Counted from the first letter of the stretch, positions 22,461 through 32,624 are shown. The stretch is DNA of 64,000 bases from Schistosoma mansoni (GCF_000237925.1 NC_031495.1:37848210-37912209); one strand, 5' to 3'. The notes: generated by a model not told the origin, from the sequence alone. Numbers and translations are program-made.

Positions 22461-22654
22461 GTCATTATGTTAATATGAAGAACATACAATTTCAATTTGA
22501 TATTGAATTATACTTACCATTGAACATTTAACCCTACTTATTTTCATCAGTATCTTTAAAAAAATATGTTAACTCTTTCTTAACGTCCTTGCTATCTAGT
22601 AATCCGTTGTGTTGAATAAATGTTAGCAGTCATTTTGATTTTTTAAAAACTTAT

Positions 22655-22930
22655 AAGAATGGGGATTTGTGAAGATTGTAGTAATTCTAATAGTTGACTT
22701 CATGAGCTGATGTAAGCTAGACTACCATTGAAAACCTGAAAGTACTGAAAGACCGTTCCATCCTAGTATGGGACTCGTCAGCAGTGGGTATCCACGATTC
22801 CACGAGCAGGGCTGAAAGTCTTTTGTTCCAAGTACGCGTGTTGGATCGTGGAGACACACTATTGAGGAGTCCCATACGGTCGATCAGTGCTTTCAAGCTT
22901 TTAAGAACTGTCAAGCCATTTAGTTAGTTA
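22655..22930. mobile_element. Family B2 head-to-head inverted pair
   Basis: A minus arm (about 22655-22815) joins a plus arm (about 22816-22930) near the B box. In the plus arm part of the ribozyme is missing (CATACGGTCGATCAGTGC). Confidence 0.7.
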
Positions 22931-22999
22931 ATTCTTTCAAATTTTTCCAATTATCAGTGAAGTTTTGTTGAAATTTTTGAATTTCCATGGTCTAAATCA

Positions 23000-23200
23000 C
23001 AAACTCTTCTTAGCTAGACCAGGAAACACTAGATGTCCATTTCGTTTTAGTATAGGACTCTTCAGCAGTGAACATCCATGACTCAGCATCTGGGAATCGA
23101 GCTCAGGTTCTTTAGTCTTGCGAACGTACACTACTGCAGAGTCCCATACTAGGACGAAACTCGCATCCATTAGTTCTAGGTTTTCAGTGTTTATCTAAGA
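23000..23200. mobile_element. Family B2 head-to-head inverted pair
   Basis: A minus arm (about 23012-23118) and a plus arm (about 23119-23200) meet near GCGAACGTACAC. Both ribozyme cores are altered. Confidence 0.65.
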
Positions 23201-23204
23201 TTAA

Positions 23205-23600
23205 TATCAGAAGGGGTTTTGTGGAGATTTAGTTGAGAGCATGAGTCAATTGAAGCTAGAACACCAAGGAAAACCTGGAAGCACTGGACGGCCGTTTCGT
23301 TCTATTATGGGACTCCTCAACAATGCGCACCCACGACCTGGCCTAGCGAGATTCAAACCCACAACCTACCTGTCTAGCGTCAGGGCACTTAACCGATAGA
23401 CCACTGAGCCGGCATCCAAGGATGTTGATGTCTAACTCCAACCAATCCACGAAGTTGAGCAACCGTTCAAATCTCGCTAGGCGAGGCCGTGGATACGCAC
23501 TGCCGAGAAGTCCCACAATAGGATGAAACGGCCGTCCAGTGCTCCCAGGTTTTCCATGGTGGTCTAGCTTCAATTGACTCGTGCTTTCAACTACTTAAGA
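23205..23600. mobile_element. Family B head-to-head inverted pair
   Basis: The minus arm (23205-23470) extends from the 3' terminus CAGAAGGGGTTTTGTGGAG through A box to the 5' region. The plus arm (23471-23600) starts in the B box. Core changes TTGAGGA (minus) and CCGAGAA (plus) leave neither ribozyme intact. Confidence 0.85.
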
Positions 23601-24112
23601 TTAGTTTATGATTTAAAATGCAAAAAAATAGAATATCTGTAAATCATTTTCAGCGGTTATTAATTCGACCCTGATGAAACTACGACCAGCATTTTTATGA
23701 AATTTCTCACACCTAAAAGAAATCGCATACCGTTTTTAAGAAAAGCTACTGTACATATAAGAGTAAGTTTCTTTTTTTATCGACTTTATTCTTTGTTTTC
23801 TCGTAATATATCGATTTCCATCTTGATTCATTCAGTACAGAAACAATATAACATGATATTGTCAGCTTTGTATACAGGTAGATCCACATGAAACATGAAT
23901 AATTTTTAGTGAATAGCTCAATTTTAATGATGTCATTAAACTAATATGTAACAATAAACAAAAGGAATCAGTAGTATATTTCTTCAGTTTTAATTCTCAT
24001 GGTAACACAACACATAAGATTGATTCATTACTTTTAAATTAACTCAATTTATTCAATAGATACGAAATCAGACCAACTTCTTTACCGATTTCTTTCATAG
24101 ATAATGTAGATT
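23601..24112. other. Spacer holding a possible exon
   Basis: Not obviously repetitive. The only gene-like signal is the candidate at 23697-23766. Confidence 0.45.
23697..23766 (+). CDS. Possible host exon, weak
   Basis: From ATG at 23697 the frame reads MKFLTPKRNRIPFLRKATVH and ends IR directly before GTAAGTTTC, a good donor site. The frame stays open upstream of the ATG for twelve codons (FDPDETTTSIF) before a stop. The nearest acceptor (TTTTCAG at 23647-23653) lies upstream of that stop and would not feed this frame. It might therefore be a first coding exon, or chance. No family is recognised. Confidence 0.2.
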
Positions 24113-24426
24113 GTTTCAATTGATATCATGAATGGATGAGTGTTAGATTACCATTGAGAACCTGGGAACACTTAGGGGCCGATTCACCTCAGTATGGGAC
24201 TCCTCAACAGTGCACATCGGTGATCCCGTACGTGGAATTCGAACCCAGGACCTTCAGTCTCGAGGGCGAACGCTTAACCTTTAGATCACTTAGCCGGCAG
24301 CATTTGCCAACGGGATCGCCGACATGCACTGTTGAGAAGTCCCATACTGAGACGAATCGGCCTCCCAGTGTTTCCAGGTTCACAATGGTGATCTAACACT
24401 CATTCATTCATGATATCAATTGAAAC
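24113..24426. mobile_element. Family B2 palindrome (head-to-head pair)
   Basis: GTTTCAATTGATATCATGAA on the left is mirrored by the complementary sequence on the right, giving a near-perfect 314-base palindrome with arms of about 150 bases except that the left arm also carries A box sequence. Ribozyme boxes are decayed (TTGAGAA, GAAT). Confidence 0.8.
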
Positions 24427-24734
24427 TCAACAACCCCCACATTCTATACTCAGAATGTAGGTTGTTTTTGATTTTGTCAAACTTTGGCTACTTATAAGTA
24501 GTTAAAGTGTTTAATGCAAAAAATGCTTGAAAAGGTTATTTTTATTTTTTATGTGATTAACTAGATAAGTTATGTACACATGGACTGGAGCTAATAATGT
24601 AATTATGGACTAGCTGTTTTGTCCAGTTTGGAGATTTCCCTTAAGTTGAATAATTCAAAGTTCACTCACGATTAACAGATTAGTGAGCAACATAGATTTT
24701 GATCTTCCAAGTAGTGGTTTTTTAATAGTAGTGT
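24427..24734. other. Spacer, nothing recognised
   Basis: AT-rich, no gene or repeat named. Confidence 0.5.
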
Positions 24735-24855
24735 GAATAGTTGAAAGCATGAGTCAATTGAAGCTAGACCATCAAGGAAAACCTGGAAGCACTGGTATTA
24801 GACCACCACCAACCATGCGAATACTAAATCTCCACAAAAAAACCCTTTCTGACTA
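24735..24855. mobile_element. Tiny family B hairpin
   Basis: A minus-strand 3' end (AGTCAATTGAAGCTAGACC ... GGAAGCACTGG) is followed at once by a plus-strand 3' terminus (ACTAAATCTCCACAAAAAAA). Only the tips of the family remain, in inverted order. Confidence 0.7.
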
Positions 24856-25025
24856 GTGTGAATATCAAGTAAATCAAACTGGTAAACTACAAATCAGCTG
24901 AAAAACGAGTCATAAACTCCAACACTAACTATATTTTAAATACGTTTATGGATAAGAGGCAACCTTAATGTATACAAACATTCCAACAGACAGTAATCAA
25001 CTATAGTTCTTAATATCAACAAGCT

Positions 25026-25070
25026 TGTACCTGGTCCTACGTTGCAGCTGACCGACTAACTGAACAACAA
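25026..25070 (+). mobile_element. RTE2 3' tip
   Basis: TACCTGGTCCTACGTTGCAG followed by CTGACCGACT matches the terminal block of RTE2 copies, with a short CTGA-type tail. Confidence 0.55.
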
Positions 25071-25195
25071 GCCTTTACAAACAATAAAAGTTTAGAATGT
25101 TAAATTTTTCAAATTCTGTTTACAGACAGAATATGTTTTCTCTTATAACGTTTTTGAATGTTTCAGAAAGTTCCCTTTAAATTTTTGGTTGTGTT

Positions 25196-25455
25196 AGAGA
25201 ATCCGTCAGGGAGCACCAGTTCCCTCAAGATTACAAGTACACCTTGTTGACGAGTGCCAAGTAGCACGAAACCCGGGTCCAGGGTTTCCTGTTGACCACC
25301 TCCAACCACCATCTTATCTCAACATAGTGCACACAGTTTCGAGCCACCTAGACTAGTGGTTACATTGCAACTTGATCGATAGCATTTGATCAGCACTAAG
25401 ATGGACTTGACACGCATGACATTGATCACTACCCAGTGATCAATCAATTGTGAAA
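25196..25455. mobile_element. Family C tail-to-tail pair
   Basis: A plus-strand part (25196-25320, from TCAGGGAGCACCAGTTCCC through the ribozyme to the 3' end) is followed by a minus-strand 5' part (25321-25455). This is the one clear pair in the window whose order is opposite to the head-to-head rule. Confidence 0.75.
25241..25285 (+). ncRNA. Family C hammerhead, one core change
   Basis: Stem I ACCTTG/CAGGGT pairs at all six positions with one T-G, stem II GTGC/GCAC is perfect, GAAA is intact and the cut triplet is GTC. The first core base is T (TTGACGA) where the motif needs C, which should stop cleavage. Confidence 0.65.
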
Positions 25456-26204
25456 ATTAAGAAACAGTTAGTAAAAGCAGTTTTTTCATCACGATGCGTT
25501 TAAATGTTAGTTCACCTGAATTGAAATCTATACTTTATATTTGATGCGTAGATTCAGGTTAACACTAAGGACTAGATGAGAAATCACTGGTTGTTATTAA
25601 GTAATAGATAAGGAGATCCTATTCAGAGGTTCAGATATGGGGGTTGTGTTAACTTAGATCGTCTTATGATCACATTAAAAATCAACAGTCTTCACACCCC
25701 AATACTGATAATTACCATGTTTAGTGAAGTTCGTAAGCCTGACTTTAGGTGGATGTATCATTAAAATATTTTTGAGACTGGAATGAGGCAGCTCACTAAT
25801 GACCATATATACATATGTTAATTATTTTTGATTTAAGTTAAAGAACTACTTTACGTCTTTTGTTTGATTTACAGCCTTCGAAGCTGGATAATTAAATAGA
25901 AACATTTTGTTACTCTATTATATTTATTTACTTTCCTCATTTGACCAACAGGAACTGTCTACCTATAAGGCATGCAAATGATACAAGCAGTATTGTTTGA
26001 TTAGAATTAATTGATCACTATGATGTACTAGCGTACACGAGGTACACTTAAATCCATGAGATACCTTAGAAATTCGTTAAAATATTTTTAACTACTAGCA
26101 TTCATTTCAGTAGATAAAACGCCTCAAGTTAAATTTAATTGACATGTTTGTCAGATCTTCGCCGTTATTACAAAACACAGTACTGCACTTAACTCCACTT
26201 GTGA
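25456..26204. other. AT-rich spacer
   Basis: Nothing recognised. Confidence 0.5.
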
Positions 26205-27340
26205 CACTGCTAGGGTTACTACCAGTCCTAAGCCCAGATAAATGTGGAGAATTGAGCGGGATTCATTAAGGACAGGTCATGTACAGATCAAATTGAGACA
26301 CTACGGATCATTGTTCAGTAATCAATAGAATGGAATTCCTTGATTATGAGAAAGTATTTGACAATGTGGATAGGAGACCATTATAGAAAATTCTTCGGCA
26401 CTATGGAGTGCCTGAGAAAATCGTCAACATCACCCAGGATTCATACGACTTACTACACTGAGAAGTCATACATGGAGTCCAGTGGACAGATGCATTCCAA
26501 GTGAGGACCGGTGTCAGACAAGGCTGCTTACTCTCCCCTTTCTCTTCCTTCTAGTGGCTGACCAGATTATGAAGACCTCTACATCTCAGGGGAAGCATGA
26601 AATACAATGAATAGGTTGGATGCAGCTAGACGATTTGGACTTTGCAGATGACATGGCTCTTCTATCCTATACACATCAACAAATGCAGGTCAAGAGAACT
26701 AGTGTACCAACAGCCTCTTCATCAGTAAGCCACAACATACGCAAGGGAAAATCAAGATCCTCAAATAAAATAACGAGAACAACAACCCAGTCACACTTGA
26801 TGGAGAATTTCTGGAAGTGATGGAAACTTTCATGTACTTAGTCAGCACCATTAATGAACGGAGAGGATCTGATGCAGATGTAACGTCATAGATAGGCAAA
26901 GTAAGGACAGCATTCCTATAATTGAACAACATATGGAAATCAAAATAACTGTCTGTCAATCAACATCAAAGTCACAATCTTCAATATGAACGTCGAGACC
27001 TTTAATACAGGCATTTAAAAACAATAATCAATATCCACTGACCAGATAACATCATTGACAACCTACTGTATAAGCGAACAAACCAGCTTCCAGGTGAAAA
27101 AAAAATTACGAAAACACGTTGGAGGTGGATATGATATACATTGAAGAAATCAACAAACTGCATCACGAGACAAGCGCTTACTTAGAATCTTGGATGTGAA
27201 AGTAAAAGAGGAAGAAGATGTAACATATTGTTTTGGGAATAGGGGGCAGATATGAAAAGAATTCATAAGACCTGATAATAACTGGAAAGGATTTCCCAGT
27301 ACAGAGTTCAACTACACTGAGTGTTAGACAGTTACCCATT
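26205..27340 (+). mobile_element. RTE1 copy with part of the polymerase palm and inverted 5' head
   Basis: This is the longest RTE1 piece here. A short minus-strand copy of the 5' head (about 26205-26258) is joined to a plus-strand body. The body holds a palm start in pieces (DYEKVFDNVDRR), RTGVRQGCL, and the catalytic block LDDLDFADDMALLS, followed by the C-terminal regions in several frames. Many stops and frameshifts separate them and a deletion removes sequence near 27000. The inverted head is a classic trace of twin priming in LINEs. The 3' end is lost near 27340 without a TAAG tail. Confidence 0.8.
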
Positions 27341-27359
27341 AGTGGCACTGAATATTGGT

Positions 27360-27560
27360 TATACAATAACGCGAATTAATTGAATTTATACCATCCAAAC
27401 CATTGGATGCCAGCTCAATAGTTGGAAGGTTGAGTATTGGTCAAGAGATCTCAGTGTGGTAGAGTTCTGAATGCATATTCCCACTATGGAGTTCCATACT
27501 AGAACGAAATGGCTATCTAGTAATTCATTAATTGAGATCAGTTCTTCACGTAACTTATGA
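27360..27560 (+). mobile_element. Old family B copy
   Basis: CATTGGATGCCAGCTCAATA and a CATACTAGAACGAAATGG ribozyme remnant are in order. The core box is lost. Confidence 0.55.
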
Positions 27561-27639
27561 AGCTAAACAATTTCCACAATCCGTTTAAACTTATGGTAAC
27601 TTATCTTATTACTTTAATGGTTTGAATAATTTTTTCTAG

Positions 27640-27765
27640 TAAGCGTTTTTTTAGCGAGTTGGTTTTCTACGGGATGGGGTCGCTAACCCCATGTCCAACC
27701 CTCCTCCTTTACCCGGGCTTGGGACCGGCAGTAGCCCCCGGAGGAGCTACAGGCGGAGTTAACTT
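27640..27765 (+). mobile_element. RTE1 5' head alone
   Basis: TTTCTACGGGATGGGGTCGC through GAGCTACAGGCGGA matches the 5' end of other RTE1 copies and stops exactly at GGCGGA. No coding part follows. Confidence 0.75.
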
Positions 27766-28177
27766 ATCTTATTATGAATTATAAAATATCTACATATTCG
27801 TGTAAAGCTATCATAATTAATTTGTAGTGGCTGGCCCTATGTTGCACCCACATAGCTTATTCTAGCTTCTAGACAAACCAATCAATCCATTTTTCCCAAG
27901 CTACATTTTGACATTCTCACTCATTCGCTTATCATTATTGACTATTTTCATGTAAGCGTATGTATGTTTATTTCCTATCTTACTTATTACATGTCTGTAA
28001 CTTATTTTTTGTCTAACGATTCAAGCTTGGTTAGATCAAGTTGGCTAACATAACTTTTCGAATTTGTTTTGCTTTGCTCTCTCCTCTTCGTTCCCTTCAC
28101 TCTGTCACTAATTGTCTGTTCTAATTAACGATTGTACAAAATATAAGCATTCAAAATTTCATTCTTGTGTTTGATTT
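27766..28177. other. Spacer, nothing recognised
   Basis: AT-rich, no gene seen. Confidence 0.45.
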
Positions 28178-28655
28178 ATTTAATTCCGTTATTCATTAAC
28201 GCGAATTAAGTTGATCATTATATACAAGGGTAGCTAATATCAATCATTCAATAACGATTATTCGTCCTATCTAACTGGATTCAGATACAGGGTCAATAAA
28301 AAATTAACTCAGTAACAAAATGATTTCTCTTTTTACTAGACGCCTTTCTATTTTCTGTAGTTGAAATCATGAGTCAATTGAAGCTAGACCACCACGGAAA
28401 ACTTGGAAGCACTCGATGACCGTTTCGTTCTATTGTGGGACTCCTCAACAGTGCGCATCCACAAATCCACCTCGCAAGATTCAAACCCAGGACCTATCAG
28501 TCGCGCTTAACCATTAGACCACTGATTCCGTTATTCATTAACGCGAATTAAGTCGATCATTATATACAAGGGTAGCCAGGATGTATATTTCGACAACAAT
28601 CATTTCATAACTATCATTCATTCGATTTAATTGGATTCAGATACAGGGTCAACAA
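28178..28655. repeat. Direct repeat of ~125 bases flanking a SINE
   Basis: 28178-28303 and 28525-28655 share CCGTTATTCATTAACGCGAA, TATATACAAGGGTAGC and TTCAGATACAGGGTCAA, about 345 bases apart. A family B copy lies between. It is either a duplicated segment or terminal repeats of an unknown element; no TG...CA ends are obvious. Confidence 0.65.
28358..28525 (-). mobile_element. Family B SINE, 5'-truncated
   Basis: Minus strand, from 3' block to A box. The ribozyme core reads TTGAGGA, so it is dead. Confidence 0.8.
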
Positions 28656-28664
28656 AAATTCTGA

Positions 28665-29035
28665 TAATGATCATATGCTCACTAGTGACTGGCTCCATGA
28701 GGGATTTCCTGGAGTTCTTGTGAGAAGTAGTAACCAGTGGAGTTCAACCAGGTCTGTTGTGAGATATCAACTCACTGAAGACAATTGGTGAATGGTCGCT
28801 CAATTTCGTGGATTGATCGAAGTTAGACACTAACACCATTGGATGAAGGCCGGCTAAGTGGTCTAGAGGTTAAGCGCCCCCGCGCGAGACTGACAGGTCA
28901 TGTGTTCGAATCGCGCGATGTGGGATCGTGGATGCTCACTACTGAGGAATCCCACAATTGGACGAAACAACCATCCAGTGCTTGCAGGTTTTCCATGTTG
29001 GTCTAGCTAGCTTCAATTGACCTATGATCTCAACT
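28665..29035 (+). mobile_element. Family B SINE, full-length unit
   Basis: It begins with TTCTGATAATGATCATATGC, repeating the family 3' terminus, and carries A box, B box, ribozyme and 3' block. The first stem II base is changed (CTGAGGAATCCC), so folding is weakened. Confidence 0.85.
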
Positions 29036-29129
29036 ATATGACTTCATGGAAACCTTCCACCTGAATAAAAGATCAAGATTGAACAAGAAGTTCACAATTA
29101 ATCAATATTCAGTACTATTATGACTATTG

Positions 29130-29575
29130 AAATTTACTTAGTATTGTTTGTTTAGATCTTCCCATTGATGTTTTAGGACTGCAACTGGTCAGTCTCTAAT
29201 TGGCATATGTGCACACTGTGCGTATTGCCTCGATATAGCCTAAATTCACAAGCATGGTAATCAAAGATGGATAATGGCTAGCAGTGGAATCCAGTTTGAC
29301 GTGCGTTTCGTCCTAAAAACATCAATGGGAAGATTCAAACAAACAATACTAAGTAAATTTAAACTTCACCCCATTGTACAAGCAAGTGACTATCAGGACT
29401 CAGTGGCCGAGTGGATAACGCGATGGCATTTAAAGCGAAAGGTACTGGGTTCGAGTTCCAGAGTGAACATCAACTCTGTGATGTGTCAGCTACATCCAGC
29501 TGATGAGTCCCAAATAGGACGAAACGCGCGTCAAACTGGATTCCACCACTGCTAGCCACTATCCATATTATGATT
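29130..29575. mobile_element. Family A inverted dimer, type copy 1
   Basis: The minus half (about 29130-29313) ends in the ribozyme at TTTCGTCCT and the plus half starts at once with AAAAACATCAATGGGAAG. The plus half has A box TGGCCGAGTGG, B box GGTTCGAGTTCC and a complete ribozyme region. The 39370-39812 element has the same junction and layout, so the dimer was copied as a unit. Confidence 0.85.
29494..29541 (+). ncRNA. Family A hammerhead with AAA insertion at the cut site
   Basis: Consensus core CTGATGA and GAAA, perfect stem II GTCC/GGAC and perfect stem I ATCCAG/CTGGAT, but three A bases sit between the GTC cut triplet and stem I. The insertion should displace the scissile bond and probably lowers or abolishes cleavage. 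Confidence 0.7.
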
Positions 29576-29754
29576 ATTATTTTTTCATAAAATTTTAACA
29601 AAAAATTAATGGAATAATACAGATATACGATTAAATAGTCTTAGATTAAAAAGTTAATTATGTTTTCTTTTGAGGTGAATCGAATTTGGTTATTTCCCCC
29701 CCTCCCCGCCTAGTTTCTACTTTTTCATTCATTTCTATTGTTAGAATATTAGAT

Positions 29755-29965
29755 TGACAGTCACTATAATAATAATAGTTCCAGTAATAGTAGTAATATT
29801 AATAGTATTAATAGTAATAATAATAGTAATAGTAATAGTAGTAGTAATAGTAATGATAATAATAATAGTAGTAATAATAATAGTAATAATAATAATGGTA
29901 ATAGTAATGATAATAGTAATAACAATAATACTAATACTAATAATAGTAATAATAATAACAGTGTT
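29755..29965. repeat. Imperfect AATAGT/AATAAT array
   Basis: Trinucleotide-based ATA/GTA repeats over about 210 bases. They generate an artificial long ORF rich in I and V. Confidence 0.9.
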
Positions 29966-30002
29966 TATAGCCTTTAATTGTAATGAGGTTTTCTTTTTCT
30001 AG

Positions 30003-30073
30003 AAAACAATCAATCTATGAAATTAGAAAGATTTCAAAGGGAGGAAAAAAATGAAGATCAAGTAATCAATAAA
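30003..30073 (+). CDS. Probable short host exon (71 bases)
   Basis: A strong pyrimidine tract and acceptor (GGTTTTCTTTTTCTAG, ending 30002) is followed by 71 bases and a strong donor GTAAGTTTT at 30074. Only one frame is open: after two bases of a split codon it reads NNQSMKLERFQREEKNEDQV then INK and ends on a codon boundary. The peptide is charged and helix-like. The next possible acceptor (ATTACAG, ending 30104) would make a 31-base intron, and tiny introns are known in schistosomes. I do not recognise the protein. No flanking exon is identified nearby. Confidence 0.45.
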
Positions 30074-30177
30074 GTAAGTTTTCTACTTAGTTCTTTAATT
30101 ACAGGTAACTTTGATGAGAGAGTCAATTCCTTTATAAAGTAATTATAACTTATTATATAAAAAGGGTTGAATGAATT

Positions 30178-30720
30178 TTTTTTCTGGTTAGCATTTTTTT
30201 AGCGAGTTAGTTTTCTACGGGATGCGGTCGTTAACCCCATGCCCAATCCTCCTCCTTTACCCGGGCTTGGGACCGGCAGTAGCCCCCAGAGGAGCTACAG
30301 GCGGAGACGTGAAGAACTACGAAAGTCATTATCCAGAAGATACAAGTGTTTATTAACAGTTATCTATGTAAGATACTTCGGATCCGTTGGCCAGACACTA
30401 TCAGCAACAAGTTACTGTGGGAGACAACAAACCAGATTCCAGTGGAGGAAGAAATTAGGTAGAAGCGATGGAAGTGGATAGGACGCACTTTGAGGAAATC
30501 ACCCAATTGTGTCACAACACAAGCCCTCACATGGAATCCTGAAGGCCAAAGGAGAAGAGGAAGACCAAAGAACACATTACGCTAAGAAATGGAGACAGAC
30601 ATGAGAAGAATGAACAAAAGTTGGATAGAACTAGAAAGGAAGTCGCAGAACAGAGTGGGTTGGAGAAAGCTGGTCGGAGGCCAATACTCTATTGGGAGTA
30701 ACAGGCGTAAGTAAGGTGAA
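30178..30720 (+). mobile_element. RTE1 chimera: 5' head fused to 3' coding end
   Basis: The 5' head (to GAGCTACAGGCGGA at about 30305) runs straight into GACGTGAAGAACTACGAAAG, the codons following YGAETW. The rest of the C-terminal region follows ([13 protein letters not shown] block near 30555) with frame breaks, ending at GTAACAGGCGTAAGTAAGG. The junction falls on shared GCGGAGACGTG sequence, so microhomology may have guided the deletion. Confidence 0.8.
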
Positions 30721-30884
30721 TGGAATTGATTCAAGGAGTGGTCTTTTACTACTTAATAATAATAATAGTATTAATAGCGATAATGTTGCCTTGATTCCTT
30801 AAACATCCACTATAAACCAATGGTAGTGAGTGAAAAGGTATTTGGATTTAGGTATACTATACTGATGAACTAATCTAATTTAAA

Positions 30885-32330
30885 AAATAATGGCTAGTGA
30901 GATGGTGGAGAAGATTTGTAGCTTAGGTGGATGATTTCGATGGAGTTTTGTTCTCTGAGCTGGATGGTTTGATCGTGGGGCTTTCACCATCCTTCTGAAC
31001 GACATCATCAGCACCAACTTCGGGTAGAAGTGTTTGAAGTGTTCGAATTTCTCCACATGTGGTTCATAGGTTGTTCTGTACACCTCGATGTTGATTGGTT
31101 CTTGTTGACCTTAAATCTGTCATTGTTTATTTCCTTGTTTTGGTTGCATCTCCCATTGGTTTGATTTTTGTTCCTATGTTTGTGCATAATTTTCCTGATT
31201 GGTTGATAAATTGGATTGATTTCAATGTGCTTGTTTATTGCTGATGATCTGAGTACCAAGCTTCTAGAAATTCTCAGGTGTTTATGGAATTGCTTATATC
31301 CAAAATCTTCACATTTTTCCAATCGAATGGGTGTCCGAAGTTGTCCACGTGCGTTGATATAAGTGAAGACATGTCATGGCGTTTGACTGTTACTTGATGT
31401 TCGTGCAGGCGAAGATGAAGGGGGCATCCGTTTTCTCCGATATAGTGTTTGTTGCAGTTGGCACAATTTATTTTGTAGATGATGCTTGGTTTGTTTTCTC
31501 TTGTCATTTCATCCTTCTATTTGCATAAGATTGAATAGAGGGATTTTGTTAGTTTGTGAGCAACACCTATTCCGAAGGTTTTCAGCAGTCTCTTTGTCGT
31601 TTCTGATATACCTTTTATATATGGTAAGGTGGTCCTTTTGTTGATTTCTGTGCTTGATTTTGTTTCTGCTGATGGGTGCGCCTAGTATTTTTTGATGAAG
31701 TTGGTTGGGTAGCCGTTCTTTTGAAGGATGGTTTTCAACTACTTTTCTTCATTCTTCCGTGCTGTAATTGTGTTGCAGTGTGTCCTCCTTTTGAACAAAG
31801 TCGTTAGACTCTTGTTCCATGGTGAACTTGATGTCATTGAAGACGTTGTTGATCAGCCTGTAGGTGTTTTATAGTTTATCCTTTTTGACGATGACGAATG
31901 TGTCGTCCATATAACGAATCCAAATTTTTGGCTTGATCACTGGTAAGATCGCGGGTTCTAGTCTCTGCATTACTGCTTCTGCGACAAGTCCCGATATTGG
32001 TGATCCCATCGGTGTCCCTTTTGTTTGTTCGTAGATTTTTTCGTTGGGCATAAATCTATGAGTTCTAGTGAACCTTGACTTTAATGCTTCGTGTACTGTG
32101 CGAGATTTTCGTCGGTGGTGAGAAGCAAAGATAGAGTTTCTTTTGCTAAGCTTGGTTCAATTTAGGTGAATAGCACTGTTACATCGGAAGATATCATCAG
32201 CTTGTCGTCGTTGATTTGAATGTTCTTAATTCGGTTCAGGAATTGTGTAGCTGATTTGATGGAATGGTTCGACAAATTCAACTAAATGTTTCGATATTCG
32301 TGAAATTTCTATTGACAAATTGTACGTTGG
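30885..32330 (-). mobile_element. Penelope-like element relic (RT plus GIY-YIG)
   Basis: On the minus strand, from the right: NDDKLMISSDVTVLFT (start of the polymerase), then YEQTKGTPMGSPISGLVAEA and WIRYMDDTFVIVKK (palm with the YMDD catalytic box), then an intervening region, then SIIYKINCANCNKHYIGENG and LHLRLHEHQ, a GIY-YIG endonuclease with its CxxC-type pair. The order RT then GIY-YIG is the hallmark of Penelope-like elements, which are known from schistosomes. Frames change several times and stops occur, so the copy is dead. An LTR relic abuts its 5' side. Confidence 0.85.
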
Positions 32331-32339
32331 CGTTCCGGG

Positions 32340-32624
32340 TAGTGCTACGATTGGACGTAGTGGGAAAATTCTAGAATGTCAACGTGTAGCTTCCCTATTC
32401 TATGAATAAGAAGGATCCCCTATGTGCCTATTGGCTGTCCGAAACGATGATTTACTTTCGGCCAAAAAATTATAAATACATGAGATTTTTGAACTATATT
32501 TTGACACTGTGTTGGGAATAACATTTCTACTTACTAGTCTTCTATCTTGCGACCTTGCGCGTTCGACCGTCCAAGTAGTCCAGTAGTACGTGGCATAGCA
32601 AGAATCTAAAGCTCTCAATATAAC
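32340..32624 (-). mobile_element. LTR relic, sister of 40637-40989
   Basis: Minus strand starts TGTTATATTGAGAGC and follows the 40637 copy through most of its length. The 3' limit against the PLE is not sharp. It is a broken solo LTR fossil; the family is not identified. Confidence 0.6.

Noticed and set aside
22518-22553. 36-base minus-strand micro-exon candidate (ILMKISRVKCSM)
   Set aside because: Its length and frame suit schistosome micro-exons and the donor is good, but there is no second exon or other support.
24136-24396. 86-residue plus-strand ORF
   Set aside because: It spans a SINE palindrome; no protein signature.
29754-30002. 82-residue ORF rich in I and V
   Set aside because: It is a reading of the AATAGT/AATAAT microsatellite and stops shortly after the acceptor of the exon candidate.
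30960-31020. Hammerhead-like CTGATGATG...GAAA on the minus strand of the PLE relic
   Set aside because: Stem II does not close next to the core and the segment appears to be coding, so the match is accidental.
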